DNA of 64,000 nucleotides from Lepidostoma basale (GCA_022606425.2 JAHDVF020000010.1:1798001-1862000); one strand, 5' to 3'. Positions 53,037 through 63,360 are shown, counted from the first letter of the stretch. Notes: generated from the letters alone by a model not told the origin. Translations and numbers: made by a program.

Positions 53037-54325
53037 TAGGTCCTTACATATAAAATTGGCGTTTTGCCGTAATGGCAACTTTGATCTCAAATATCTTCTC
53101 TTTGGTTAGGAATTCCAATTTCAAATTTATACAGCTATTTACTCAAGTATTTGTGTTTCGAAAATTATAATTCATTTATTTTTTCCTCAATTGTTTTTTT
53201 TCTTTGCGTCACTCAGTTTACAAAATGGAAAACTTGAAATATCGCGTTATTTACGAGTACGAGTTCCACCGTGGCACCAGTGCTACAGAAACGGCTCGAA
53301 GGATTAATGATGTGTATGGCGACGGTGCCGCAAAAGAAAACACAGTGCGTTTTTAGTTCCAACGTTTTCGTTCTGGAAATTTCGACCTGCAGAACAAGCC
53401 CCGTGGACGGCCGGAGACCAAAGTTGATAATGAAGAATTGAAGACTATTGTGGAAGCGGATCCATCGCAAACCACGTCCGAGTTAGCTGCAGGCTGCGGT
53501 GTTAGTGATAAAACTGTTTTAATCCACTTGAAGCAAATTGGGAAGGTGAAAAAGCTTGAAAGGTGGGTACCTCACGAATTGAGTGAAGCAAATCAATAAA
53601 CGCGCGTTGACTGCTGCGTTGCATTACTCAACCGGCACAATAATGAAGGGATTTTGAATCGAATCATTTTACCTGTGATGAAAAATGGATCCTGTATGAT
53701 AATCGGAAGCGCTCATCGCAATGGCTGAACCCTGCCGAACCAGACAAACCATGCCCCAAGCGAAAATTGACTCCAAAAAAGTTACTTGTGAGCGTTTGGT
53801 GGACTAGTGCTGGTGTCGTTCACTACAGCTTTCTTAAATCTGGCCAGACGATTACGGCAGATGTCTATTGTCAGCAACAGCAAACCATGATGGAAAAGCT
53901 AGCTGCTAAACAACCGAGGCTGGTTAATCGCTCTAGGCCACTGCTGCTTCATGATAACGCTAGACCACACACTGCACAACAGACAGCTACCAAATTAGAA
54001 GAGCTTCAATTGGAATGTCTAAGACATCCACCGTACTCTCCGGACCTTGCCCCAATAGATTACTATTTTTTTTCGAAATTTGGATAACCTCTTGCAAGGG
54101 AAAAAATTCAACTCCGATGGGGCAGTCCAAACCGACTTCAAAGATTTTATTGATTCCCGTCCGAATGTTTTTTTTAGTAAAGGGATCGATGAACTACCCA
54201 TGAGATGGCAAAAGTGCATAGATAGCAATGGTACATACTTTGATTAAATAAATATATTATATTTAAAAAAAAATCAACTTTATGTTCCTCCCATACAAAA
54301 CGCCAATTTCATATGTAAGGACCTA
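53037..54325 (+). mobile_element. Nearly full-length mariner, inactive
   Basis: About 1.29 kb with termini 'ttaggtccttacatat.aaat' and their inverse, TA-flanked. The transposase frame opens at 53225 (MENLKYRVIYEYEFHRGTSA). Stop at about residue 44, a frameshift near 53598, a decayed middle, then the catalytic part: TCDEKWILYDN (first Asp, about 53690), LLLHDNARPH (second, about 53950) and YSPDLAPIDYYFF (third, about 54055), a spacing typical of D,D34D. A further frameshift follows FF at about 54072. Ends with a normal-sized 3' tail. All three acidic positions are seen but the frame is broken several times. Termini resemble the moth mori/cecropia mariners. Confidence 0.93.
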
Positions 54326-54849
54326 ATATTATAAAATAAATGTATTACATGTGTCCCACTCCATAGAAATGTGTTGTGTTGCCTTTTGGTTTGTATATCT
54401 ATGTTACTTGTTATCATCTGCTTCCGTTACGATCCTCGAGCACGTGTTGAGAAAATTATCATCGCAAGCTTTTCAATCGGCAATTCAACGACTCGTATAC
54501 CCGGCGTAGTGAGCTTATATATAATCACAATCTGTTCGTGGATGATGTATATTGTTTTTATTTTTTAAAGTGTTACTGCTCGTAGGATTTGGACGGTGTT
54601 GCATTGCCGCCGCGGTCCACCGCGCGCCACGTCTGCTGGCTGTCTAGATTTTGGGGCGGAAACATATTTCAAGAGAAACCAGATTTAAAATACACTCTTA
54701 GTTTTAGTTTAGGGCAAAAAATATGACCGCTATTTCCGTGTAGAACGAGGATTAATGTTTTGGCGGCGGTTATTGGGGTCGAAGTGTATACCAGCGGGAA
54801 AAAGATGAAGTACTCCGCTTCGCGATACTTTTGCTACTCTCGTTTGATA
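54326..54849. other. No feature recognised
   Basis: 54590-54640 is a GC-rich patch (gccgccgcggtccaccgcgc). No exon or repeat can be supported. Confidence 0.3.
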
Positions 54850-55460
54850 ACAAATAAATAAACTCCAGTCTGCATTCAATGCAGCAGCAAGACTGATAGG
54901 GGGTGTGCCAAAGAGTTGTCACATAACACAGCATCTTAAGGAGCTCCACTGGCTGAAATGTCCAGAAAGCATACAATACAAGCTCTGCTGGACGGTCTAT
55001 AAAGCGTTGCATGGAATGGCACCAGCTTATATATCTGAACTCTGCATCAACGAGAACCTGAATGCTAGACAGTCTACACTGCGATCAGTTAAGTCTTCTG
55101 CGATCGGTAGATTGACTGTGCCAAAACGCTGTCCAAGCACAAACTTTGGCGACCGAGCCTTCGCGGTAGCCGGCCCATCAGCCTGGAACAGTCTTCCAGC
55201 AGACCTTAAGTGCATTGAGAATCAATCAGAGTTTAGACCGAGACTCAAAACGCACCTTTTCAAATTATCATTTCCTGACAGGAAGGGCTGATCGACTTCG
55301 TCAGGTGCAGCCCTCGTACTAAATATGTTTATTATTTTTGTTATCATTATTAATATTATTATTATCTAGTTGATAAAACGGAGCATCTTCTACAGCGCCC
55401 TTGAGATGAGTAATTCATAAAAATGGCGCTCTATAAATTATCCAATTTATTATTATTATA
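54850..55460 (+). mobile_element. LINE-I 3' end, open C-terminal frame
   Basis: The plus strand reads LQSAFNAAARLIGGVPKSCH, ITQHLKELHWLKCPESIQYK, LCWTVYKALHGMAPAYISEL, then KSSAIGRLTVPKRCPSTNFG, AGPSAWNSLPADLKCIENQS and FRPRLKTHLFKLSF. A typical C-terminal thumb region of CR1/Rex-type LINEs, uninterrupted for about 140 residues. The 3' UTR ends in (att)n (55383-55460), also found alone at 51926. Confidence 0.88.
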
Positions 55461-55634
55461 ACACAAATATAAACTACTCCTCTGTTTTATTTATTTATTT
55501 TTGGTTGGAACCACTGATCACATATACTGCCGACCGGTTACAATACTATATGCACATTAGTCAAGATAATAAATACAGTAATAGTATCATACAAAACTAA
55601 CTAACAAACTAACATGAATAACTAACTAACCAAA
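55461..55634. other. Spacer with (aact)n-like tracts
   Basis: 55595-55635 has 'actaactaacaaactaacat', a scrambled LINE-A-type tail in both senses. Otherwise nothing. Confidence 0.35.
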
Positions 55635-55765
55635 TATCAAAAGTTGATCATGTTACAAGTTGGAAGAATCGACGTGCGTGTATGACTCATTGTATGAATG
55701 TGGAGAAAGCTAGAGAGGTATGTCAGGATAGAGTAGTGTGGCGGTCCATTCTCTCTGCCTACTGA
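55635..55765 (+). mobile_element. LINE-A 3' fragment
   Basis: The plus strand keeps SWKNRRACMTHCMNVEKARE, VCQDRVVWRSILSAY and stops at the MITE-M boundary; the LINE tail is missing. Confidence 0.8.
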
Positions 55766-55769
55766 AAAC

Positions 55770-56470
55770 ACTGAAGTTTTATTATATTTTATATGTGAAT
55801 GACTTGTTTTGCCTGTTAAATGTCTCCAATGCTTTAGACCAGAGGTTCCCAAACTTTTTTGTCCCGTAGACCCCCTGCAGATTTATTATATTTTGTGCAA
55901 AACACCTACCCCCGTAATATAATATTGTTGCTTTTTTTTTTTTTACAAATTCTCATTTTTTAGTTATACTAAAAAAAGAGTTTTTGAAGTTGACACAGAG
56001 CAAAATTAGGCCAATAAAAAAAATAATCTGGAATTCGTTGTCGACCTTTTTTTTTTTGCTCATTCGTGATCCGATTTTCACAATTGAGCAAAAAAGGTCA
56101 ACAACGAATTCTAGTCTTTTTCACGGATATTTTTCATTGTCGACCTTTTTTTGCTCATTTGAAAAAAAGGTCGACAACGAAAAATATCCATTATTATTTA
56201 TTATAACTTCCATAGTAATTAAAATGTGTCACAATTTTTATATTTTAAATACCTATATTATATTGCGCGGACCCCTCGACGTTGTTCAGGGACCACCAAA
56301 TCAATTTTAATTTTCCGCGGACCCCCTGAATAATCCCAGGGACCCCTGGGGGTCCGTAAGGACCACTTTGGGAACCACTGCTTTAGACAGACAAAACATG
56401 TCATTCACATAAAATATAATATAACTTATAGAAAACAGACGTTTCCATTCTTATTAATTATGTGTTATTT
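55770..56470. mobile_element. MITE-M, palindromic, split by a hAT MITE
   Basis: Left arm 'gttttattatattttatatg', 'tgaatgacttgttttgcctg' and right arm 'cagacaaaacatgtcattca', 'cataaaatataatataac' are inverse copies. They flank a short centre now occupied by the hAT element. This is the most complete MITE-M and shows the family is a foldback. Confidence 0.7.
55840..56380. mobile_element. hAT MITE with 8-bp target duplication
   Basis: Ends 'cagaggttcccaaact' and the inverse 'tttgggaaccactg' are the canonical hAT-type terminus. CTTTAGAC lies on both sides (55832-55839, 56381-56388). Inside are two hairpins built from one word ('aaaaaggtcgacaacga' and its inverse) at 56032-56110 and 56125-56192. 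No transposase. Confidence 0.92.
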
Positions 56471-56799
56471 AAAGCCGTGCCACAGTGTTTTAAACAAGCT
56501 CTCCACATCGGTCTCCACCGGCAGTTTAAAACTGTGTAGACACTTGTTTGAAACCAAAATTCGTTTGACCTTCAACAACCTTTGTGGATGGATGCGCATA
56601 GTATGCGTGTTGTAAACACGCATTCCACTATATATCCACGATATTTTGAAAAGGTGGATTTGATTTTCAATGCATCTGACGCGTGCAGGGTGCATATTCT
56701 AGGCAGACGGACCTGCCACCGCCAAAGCCCGATCCCCGAAATGGGTTCAGGGGCTGCAATTTGGCTCAACTAATATCCGTTGTCTGTTCTGTCTGTCTG
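56471..56799. other. Spacer, with a possible relative of the 56864 MITE
   Basis: 56470-56560 ('aaagccgtgccacagtgttt', 'ttgtttgaaaccaaaatt') resembles the MITE at 56864-57136 loosely. 56775-56815 is a (ctgt)n tract. No exon was seen. Confidence 0.35.
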
Positions 56800-57490
56800 T
56801 CTGTCTGTTCTGTTATATGGGTGTGAGACATGGACATTAAAAGTAAATACAATGAACCGGTTAAAGGCGGGCCACACTGTGATGAACAAGCTGGTTTGAA
56901 ACCAAAATTTGTATACTGAATGTTATTACTCAAACTTAAACCATGTTCTAGACGTAGTAAAAACGTCGATTTTAGTTAAACCGCGGATGTTTCTGCATAC
57001 GGTTATCCTTTCAAACTATTCAACAAACATGGTACGTTTATCTCTCTTCCTCGCATTATTTTACCCGGCGTAGAATGAGATAGATAGTCTGGCTCGTTGG
57101 TTGGAAACCGATGTTTATCACAGTCTGGCCCGCCTTTTAGAGGCATTTGAAATGTGGCTTCACCGAAGAATGTTCAGGATCCCATGGACAGACAGAGTGA
57201 CGAACACAGAAGTCCTGAATCGTGCAGGAGTAAATAGAGAGCTGCTGACATTAATCAAAGTCCGCAAGATTGCATATCTGGGTCACGTTCTGCGAGGAGA
57301 GAAGTATCGCCTGCTGCAACTAATATTGAAGGGAAAAATAGAGGGCCGCAGGGGGGCAGGGAGAAGGCAGATCTCTTGGCTGCGCAATGTGAAGGAATGG
57401 ACGGGAATCAGAACTGTGGAGGAGCTATTCCGGACAGCGCAGGATAGAGAAGAGTTTACCAGAGTGATCGCCAACGCCGGGGGGACCTGA
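56800..57490 (+). mobile_element. LINE-G 3' copy carrying a MITE
   Basis: Split by the MITE at 56864-57136. The coding text reads through it once one TTA is removed: '..TMNR-LEAFEMW'. Downstream the frame is intact: LHRRMFRIPWTDRVTNTEVL, RELLTLIKVRKIAYLGHVLR, GEKYRLLQLILKGKIEGRRG, WLRNVKEWTGIRTVEELFRT, QDREEFTRVIANAGGT and stop. RTE-like tail (EAFEMW..R.RI.WT.RVTN). Confidence 0.9.
56864..57136. mobile_element. 273-bp Harbinger-type MITE with TTA duplication
   Basis: Ends 'aaggcgggccacactgtgat' and the inverse 'tcacagtctggcccgcctt' lie between TTA copies (56861-56863, 57137-57139). A 3-bp TTA/TAA duplication is diagnostic of PIF/Harbinger. Removing the element and one TTA restores the LINE-G coding sequence across the site, a very clean insertion. 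Confidence 0.92.
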
Positions 57491-57849
57491 CAGGGCACTT
57501 TAAGAAGAATAATATGCGTTGAGGAGTTTGCTAATTGAAGCGCAGATTGACTGGATCTAGCAATACAAAGATAAGAGATATAGGCTGGCGCCATTTGTGA
57601 AGTGGTTTAAAAACCATCCAACATGGTTTATAATTGATTATTTTCGGACATTGACCATTGAGTCAGCGAAAATCTTTTAGATGTTGTGATATAGTATGTT
57701 AGATAAGATTGTACGCAAATCCAGAAAAGTATTTATTTACTAAAGTGCAGTTACAATGTATGACTGAAAAGTTCATATTAATAAAATAAACATAAAATGT
57801 TTACTAGAAGTTGTTGCATTTGTATATTTATTTGAAATAAATGTTTACA
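57491..57849. other. No feature recognised
   Basis: 57500-57600 has faint LINE-I-like words ('ataagagatataggctggcg' resembles the inverse of APAYISYLC). The rest is AT-rich. Confidence 0.35.
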
Positions 57850-57940
57850 GAGTGTCCTGGTGGTCTAAGGGTACAAAACGTTGGCTCCTTGATCCAAAAA
57901 GGCGGGTTCAATCTTCGACATTTTACGGATCTTAAACTAA
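57850..57940 (+). mobile_element. tRNA-related SINE head
   Basis: 'cctggtggtctaagggtaca' carries an A-box-like word and 'ggcgggttcaatcttcgaca' a B-box-like word (GGTTCAATC) at tRNA-like spacing of about 40 bp. The acceptor stem does not close, so this is a SINE or tRNA pseudogene, not a working tRNA. Confidence 0.5.
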
Positions 57941-58310
57941 CTATTTATTTCATTTATTTATTTATTTAAACATATCAAAAGCATCACAGAACTACTCTTA
58001 CATTCCTATACACCAATGATACATAATATTATTAACAAAAAGTTTGAGATACAAGAGTAAATAACATATAATGAAAGAACTCACAATTATAACAATGACA
58101 GAGACAGCGCCTCCCTCAGGTCAACTACACTATCACTAAATACGCCGACCTCCGAGGTGACACGATTTAGCAAAGATATTGTTCTACCTACTGGCAAAAC
58201 CATTGGCAGGTTGGTTCCGCATCGTGGGAGATAAAACAATCTATGGCCTTTTTGTCGAAGATATCAGGGACGAACAGACCTACATCCCTCAGGATTTCTG
58301 AGTTGTGTAT
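57941..58310 (-). mobile_element. LINE-H copy, minus strand
   Basis: Words 'ctactggcaaaaccattggc', 'aggttggttccgcatcgtgg' and 'gagataaaacaatctatggc' are the inverse of the VPDG..RLFYLP..TNLP..P region. Its 3' end lies in the '(ttta)n' stretch at 57950-57970. Confidence 0.7.
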
Positions 58311-58313
58311 ACA

Positions 58314-58935
58314 ACTAACTAACTTACCATCACGCCGTCTCCTCGAAGGGATGGGGAGAAATAATGGACCGCTACACTGTTCTTTCCTGACATACTTCTC
58401 CTCTCGATTCTTCAACTTTCATACACGCACTCATGCACGCACGTCGATTTCTTCAATTCCTCACGGGGCCGACATTTAATATATAATTGATTTGATCGTG
58501 CCACATTTTCCTATTTCTTATTCCGTTTATATCGTTAACATATACTTTCTTTACCATTCTTTTTTCATAAATTTTTTCCATGTGTCCAAACCATCTTAAT
58601 GACCCTTTCATAATTTATGTTCATAACACTTTCATTCGCAAATAATTCACTTCTTATAATTATATGCATTTGATACTCATACAAATTAACTACACATTAT
58701 TCTAGGAGAACTCATTTCTACTGCATTTTTTCTTCTTTTGCCAGTCATATGCTTCATTTCGATTTTAAAAAGGTTCGCACAGGAACACCACATGTGAATG
58801 GAGCATAAAATCGTGTAAGACATGGCACGATCGAATCAATCAATTTTTCAATGAGGGCCATGTTAAAAATTACGTATATGGAGAAATGTTATGGTGGTCC
58901 ATTTTATCTGCCTGTCCCTGCGGATAAACGGCTCG
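58314..58935. mobile_element. LINE-A minus copy abutting a LINE-A plus end
   Basis: 58314-58790 is LINE-A in minus orientation (inverted tail 'aactaacttaccatcacgcc' to SYDWQKKK). 58795-58935 is a plus-strand LINE-A 3' end (KTWHDRINQFFNEGHVKNY, CPCG.TA). Confidence 0.75.
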
Positions 58936-59219
58936 GAAGTTAATAACAGTTTACCTTACTGATTGCACTGGATTCAAAACGCCTCTTTTTACCTCTGTGG
59001 TAGATACGCGTACGAGTTTTACGAATGTAAATAAACACATATTCAAGCCAATGATGCTTCCGCAATAAAATCAATTAACGAAATAAACATTCATTAGTCT
59101 TAACAGTACCACGAACTCTCCATGCGGATTGTGGATAGGGTTGCATTTTTTTTCGACGATTCCTGTACATATTGGCCAAAACTGTTAATACGCGTAATTT
59201 CATAATATTATCCACCGAG
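58936..59219. other. No feature recognised
   Basis: No repeat partner found. Confidence 0.3.
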
Positions 59220-59420
59220 AAATCATTTACCATGAATAACATGCCTAGTAAAAGCCAAAATGGCAGTGCACAATGGTGTTCTTGTGCCTACCCTTATGTA
59301 TGGAAGTGAAGCATGGAACTGGCAAAAGAAGGATGAAAGTAGAATAAACGAAATATAAATGATAACTCTAAGACGAATGATAAGAACATCTGTGAATGAA
59401 TTTAGAGGTTCACTGCAAAG
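59220..59420 (+). mobile_element. LINE-A fragment
   Basis: 'caaaatggcagtgcacaatg' (KMAVHN), VLVPTLMYGSEAWNWQKKDE, then decay after RINE. Truncated at both ends. Confidence 0.85.
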
Positions 59421-59468
59421 CATTGCTTATTGAACAGGGTCCAACAAATATGGCGATAACTTCATATA

Positions 59469-59968
59469 TAGGTGTTTTTTTAGAGATTTGGTTTTTATAC
59501 TGGCAACATTGTTTATACAGACTGTCAATTGAACAGTTGACAGTTGATTTGTAGTCGGTATGTTTTGCCATTTCACCATGAATAGACTGACGTCAGAACA
59601 GCGCTTGCAAATTGTGCAAATTTATTTTGAAAATCGTGGTTCAGTTCGCCAAACTTATCATGCACCACGTCCATTTTACGGTCGACATAATTGTCCATCC
59701 GAGCAAGTTATTCGGAAGACCGTGGATCGTTTTCGCACTACGTACACTCTAGTGGATAATACGCATCCACAAAGACGACCATTGTCGAAAATTGGATTTC
59801 ACGATTGCGCTTCATTCGAGCTAGCCGTGGCGCTTATATGCTTGAAATCATATTTAAAAAATAATGGCATAAAATTTTCTTTTTAATAAAGCCAATATCA
59901 TACACATTAACATTATTTTAATGTTTTTTTTTCATTTTGAATATGTATACATCTAAAAAAACACCCTA
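59469..59968 (+). mobile_element. Z element (DUF4817-type), complete ends, copy 3
   Basis: Inverted ends '(ta)ggtgtttttttaga' and 'tctaaaaaaacaccc(ta)'. From 59578 a frame reads MNRLTSEQRLQIVQIYFENR, GSVRQTYHAPRPFYGRHNCP, SEQVIRKTVDRFRTTYTLVD: the helix-turn-helix start (DUF4817-type) of a Tc1/mariner-class transposase. It then jumps to ASFELAVALICLKSYLKNNG and a stop. The catalytic domain is deleted. The copy at 11577-11998 has the same join. Confidence 0.85.
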
Positions 59969-60729
59969 TACATATCTATTTTTTTTCTTAAAATTTGGGT
60001 TTTTCTTAAACAAGTTAAAACATAATATAATAATTTTATATTGTTGGTTTTATAAAATAGATAAAAATTTTGACAAACAAATTATTCAAAATACTTGTTA
60101 TTTTCAGACCTCTGACTGCGCCTAACCCCTTAACTTTAATGTGTAATTGTATAAAATGTGAAAAATTACAAACAAGCTATTATAAATTATAAGAAATCTT
60201 TTATTTTGATAATGCTTTTTATTTTATCTAAATAGGACGATTAATTTTAAAGATATAATTATTTTTATAACAGCTACGCGTAGGTAGCATGTCGCGCGAA
60301 TATTTGCTTAGGCAGTGGGGCTACCTTTATTGTACGCGGCGCACGGGCGTTTAAAGGTTAACCGATGAGTTTGCCGACCGCTAGGTTATTAGGGAACTGC
60401 TTTAAAAAATGATTTCGGGATGCTGGGGTAAGAAGTGCGATTCGGAAGTACGCTTTAGTTTTACGCGGAAATAGCTACGGTGTAATTTCGAAGACATTAA
60501 ATCTAGACGGAATAACTGCCGGGTTCATCGAACTGAAAATTGGAACACTTTGCTGGAATATAATAGTCTCCCACAACATATTCCTCTTTAAATATGAACA
60601 TGTAATATACGGGAGGGTGTACTTCTGTGGCACAACTCCTCAACCTACAGAAATATATTATACATTTAAATCAAGGTTTCCCAATTCTGCAATGGAACAC
60701 TCCGGAAACCCGGAAAATTTAACGGAAAA
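59969..60729. other. No feature recognised
   Basis: AT-rich, then a more mixed stretch (60270-60560, including gcgcggcgcac-like words). No repeat match. Confidence 0.3.
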
Positions 60730-61240
60730 CTAACTAACTAACGATCACGCCGTTTCCCCGGAGGGGTAGGCAGAGAAGATAGGTTGCCACACTGCTCTTT
60801 CTTGACAAATCTCGCGCCTCTTCTATGTTACATTCACACATCGTGATATGCACGCTCGTCGATTGTTCCAACTTCGAACAAGACCGCCTTTTAGTGATTG
60901 ATTAATTTGGTCATGCCATGTCTTCCTTGGCCTTTTTCGACTTATCTTTCCATTCACACTACTTGTATATGTGTTTTTAACTATTCTTCCCTCATCCATT
61001 CGTTCCATATGTCCAAACCATCTTAGTGACCCTTTCTTAATTTTGTTTATCACGCATTCATCTGCCTTACATTCCTTTCTTACTTCATCATCATATATTG
61101 TATCATACACTGTTTATCCACACATTCTTCTTAGTGACCTCATTTCTAGGACAATTATCCTACTTTCATCCTTCTTCTGCCAATTACAAGCTTCACTTCC
61201 ATACATAAGGGTCGACACTAGAACTCCTATTAATATTTAA
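60730..61240 (-). mobile_element. LINE-A copy, minus, same subfamily as 52305-52960
   Basis: The minus strand reads MYDTIYDDEVRKECKADECV, INKIKKGSLRWFGHMERMDE, GRIVKNTYTSSVNGKISRKR, PRKTWHDQINQSLKGGLVRS, with inverted '(gtta)n' at 60730. The VYTSSVNGK version marks the subfamily. Confidence 0.88.
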
Positions 61241-61380
61241 AAAATATATTTTTATTGAAACACATTATGTATTTAGTAATTATTTTAAAATATAAAATTT
61301 TAATATAATATACAAAGTACTTAATTTTGTGGTGTGGCATTATTAAAATAATATGAACACATTTGTATTCGTTATTAAAC
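61241..61380. other. AT-rich sequence next to the hammerhead-like motif
   Basis: Nothing recognised. Confidence 0.3.
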
Positions 61381-61396
61381 GACTTTATTTTTGTGT

Positions 61397-61441
61397 TAAA
61401 ACCAACCGGTTTCGTTCCCGCCGGAACTTCGTCAGGGTTAT
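61397..61441 (-). ncRNA. Hammerhead-ribozyme-like motif (type I, palindromic stem III)
   Basis: The minus strand reads, in order: stem I 5' strand TTATAACC; CTGACGA (core box, fits CUGANGA); one extra A; stem II GTTCC, loop GGCG, GGAAC (five perfect pairs); GAA; palindrome ACCGGT; T at position 17; stem I 3' strand GGTTTTAA (seven of eight pairs with the 5' strand). Predicted cleavage lies between 61404 and 61403. Hammerheads with a short palindromic stem III that act as dimers are known from Penelope-like elements and retrozymes. The one departure is the extra A before stem II. This is a structural reading by eye, not an energy calculation. Confidence 0.6.
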
Positions 61442-61703
61442 AAAAGAGACCGAAGGGACTGTCACTACATTTGCAGCTCAGACGGATTGTCCCAGTTAAT
61501 TATAATATTACCCATAATTTACTTGTAAGGAACAAAAGTAAAAAGGTTTATAAGATATTTCAAATATGAGCTGCAATTGTAGTATGCCGCAGTTTGAAAC
61601 AATATTTTTGGACTGCAAATGTAGTCAGCCGCGCAATTAGGGTTAAAAAAAACATTTGGCGGTTGCATATCAATGCATGGGCGTATCCACGGAAATCGGC
61701 TTG
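61442..61703. other. Flank of the hammerhead-like motif, probable retroelement remnant
   Basis: Contains two related words ('agctgcaattgtagtatgcc', 'gactgcaaatgtagtcagcc') about 50 bp apart, i.e. an internal direct repeat. No protein recognised. Confidence 0.35.
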
Positions 61704-62405
61704 TATACGAGGTCTGTCCATTAAATACGCGAACTGCGTTGCTCGGATGGTTGCCGGGAAAAAAACTATCGGGAAATTCATGAAATGTTGGCTGTTTATG
61801 GAGTTAAGATACTGAAGAAAACTGACCTTTTTAAGTGGATCAAGGGTTTTAGTGAGGGCTGTGATGACTGCAAGGACGTCCTGTGTTGATGAAAACATTG
61901 ATCGTGTTCGGTCTGTTATGATTTCCAATCAAAGTTGAACTGTTCGGATGATTGCTGATGAACTAAATTGAGGAAAATCGTCTGTGCACTCGATTTAAAC
62001 AGGACATTTAAAGTTGAGAAAATCATGACATTGCGCCTTCACATTAATCACTGATTGTCCGCCAGTTTCTGACCCGTAATGCGATCTCTGTGAATGATCA
62101 CCCTCCCTATTCACCAGATTTAGCCCCTGGCGACTTCTTTTTGTTCCCGAAATGTAAAAAGGTCATGCGGGGGCGGCACTGGGACGACGTGTAGACGATT
62201 AAACGTGAAACGACAAAACAGCTGAACAGCGTGACTCTTGAAGACTTCCAGGAATGTTTTGAACAATGGAAACGGAGGTGGGACAAGTGCATTGATACAA
62301 ATGGGGAGCATTTTGAAGGGGAAAAGATTGATCTACCCTAAATTTTGGAAAAAAAATGAAAAAAAAAAAAAACAGTTCGCGAATTTATTGGACAGGCCTC
62401 GTATA
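61704..62405 (+). mobile_element. Deleted mariner-type transposon
   Basis: Ends '(ta)tacgaggtctgtccatt' and the inverse 'gacaggcctcgta(ta)', with 'gcgaactg' also shared. The plus strand carries N-terminal pieces (KKTDLFKWIKGFSEGCDD), a broken centre and a good C-terminus: YSPDLAPGDFFLFPKCKKVM, RGRHWDDV, then TTKQLNSVTLEDFQECFEQW, KRRWDKCIDTNGEHFEG. Internal deletion and several stops. The first two catalytic Asp regions are not recognisable. Confidence 0.88.
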
Positions 62406-62572
62406 ATAATAAAGATTTCACATTTCTTGTGGCATTGTTCACTTTTTGAATGTTGCATTTCATATAACCAAATTTGTTCCTATTGCCGTCCAATGAATGA
62501 TTTTTCTATGCTTAGCTTCCGTTGTTTGATATTTGAGAACTAAATTGTAAGTTTTTCTTCTTTTTTTTTCAG

Positions 62573-62695
62573 CTGTCTGCCGTCCAGAGTGAAAATTCTA
62601 AGCAATTAGCCGTAATTGGTGACAAGTTAAAGCAGAAACGAAATGATGCCTTTGACAAAAATAGAAAACTGGAAGAGACGATTAAAGAACGGTTC
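62573..62695 (+). CDS. Coiled-coil gene, exon 7 (last in window)
   Basis: After a strong polypyrimidine tract and acceptor (tttttttttcag|CTG) a phase-0 frame reads LSAVQSENSKQLAVIGDKLK, QKRNDAFDKNRKLEETIKER, F. The donor is either TTC|gtattt (chosen, phase 0) or CG|gttcgt; the end is uncertain by a few bases. Coiled-coil composition and phase agree with exons 5 and 6. The gene continues beyond the window. Confidence 0.7.
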
Positions 62696-62765
62696 GTATT
62701 TATCAATTTGTGTGCTTATACAGAAATTATGATTATATTTGTAATCATTTGTTAATGTTTTTTGT

Positions 62766-63360
62766 GAATGTATACTTATACTTGTATACGAATACTGGAT
62801 TTCACCCACTGCGGGTTATCAATTCATGATTTAATTAACATGATTTAATCATGATTTATTCATAATTTAATCATGATTTATTCATGATTTAATCACATAA
62901 AAAATATTGTAATCATATCTGGTCTAATGTTTGGCATATAGATAGGAGTGACATCTCCAGGCGGCTTCTAACAATGCGCTAATGGCGGGGTAGCCTTTCA
63001 CGTTGTGTTAAAAAGATGTTCTGCTTAATGCTTAATAAACATAAATCTCCATAGATGGCGTTAGTATGTAAATTATATATAGAGTAATCTTAAAAAGATT
63101 AACATATGTAATCAAAATCTTCATAGATGGCGCATTGAAACTGACATGTGAAATCTGGTATAGGACTTTAACATATATACAACTTCCAAAAATTTGTCAG
63201 ACATGGTCATAAGAAAGGTGGGATGGGGAATGTTGTAATTGCATAAAGCGTGCGCTTAACCCAACCAATGACAGGTCATAAGTCCTGTAAACACCTTGAT
63301 CAACCATATTCAGTTTCCAATTTGCATCTTCGTCTCTATTGAGATACAATAAAATTTGTT
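62766..63360. repeat. Dispersed repeat R, copy 2 (interior inverted)
   Basis: 62766-62825 matches 6320-6378 directly. 62965-63350 matches 6395-6780 in reverse complement. Between lies a tandem array (62822-62895). Confidence 0.65.
62822..62895. repeat. Tandem repeat of an 11-bp unit
   Basis: About six units of 'catgatttaat', 'catgatttatt' and variants, organised as a 22-bp higher unit. Confidence 0.85.

Larger units (their letters stand above)
34028..62572 (+). other. 28.5-kb intron filled with transposons
   Basis: Between the donor at 34028 and the acceptor at 62572 I recognise no exon of the coiled-coil gene. Phases 0/0 agree across the gap. Small exons hidden between repeats cannot be excluded, so the intron may be shorter in reality. 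Confidence 0.5.

Noticed and set aside
53225..54080. Mariner as an active transposon or domesticated gene
   Set aside because: Early stop, frameshifts in the middle and near the end; no long open frame spans the catalytic domain.
57850..57940. Functional tRNA gene
   Set aside because: A- and B-box-like words are present but the acceptor and anticodon stems do not close.
62822..62895. CRISPR-like array
   Set aside because: Units of 11 bp are contiguous with no spacers; it is an AT-rich minisatellite in a eukaryotic genome.
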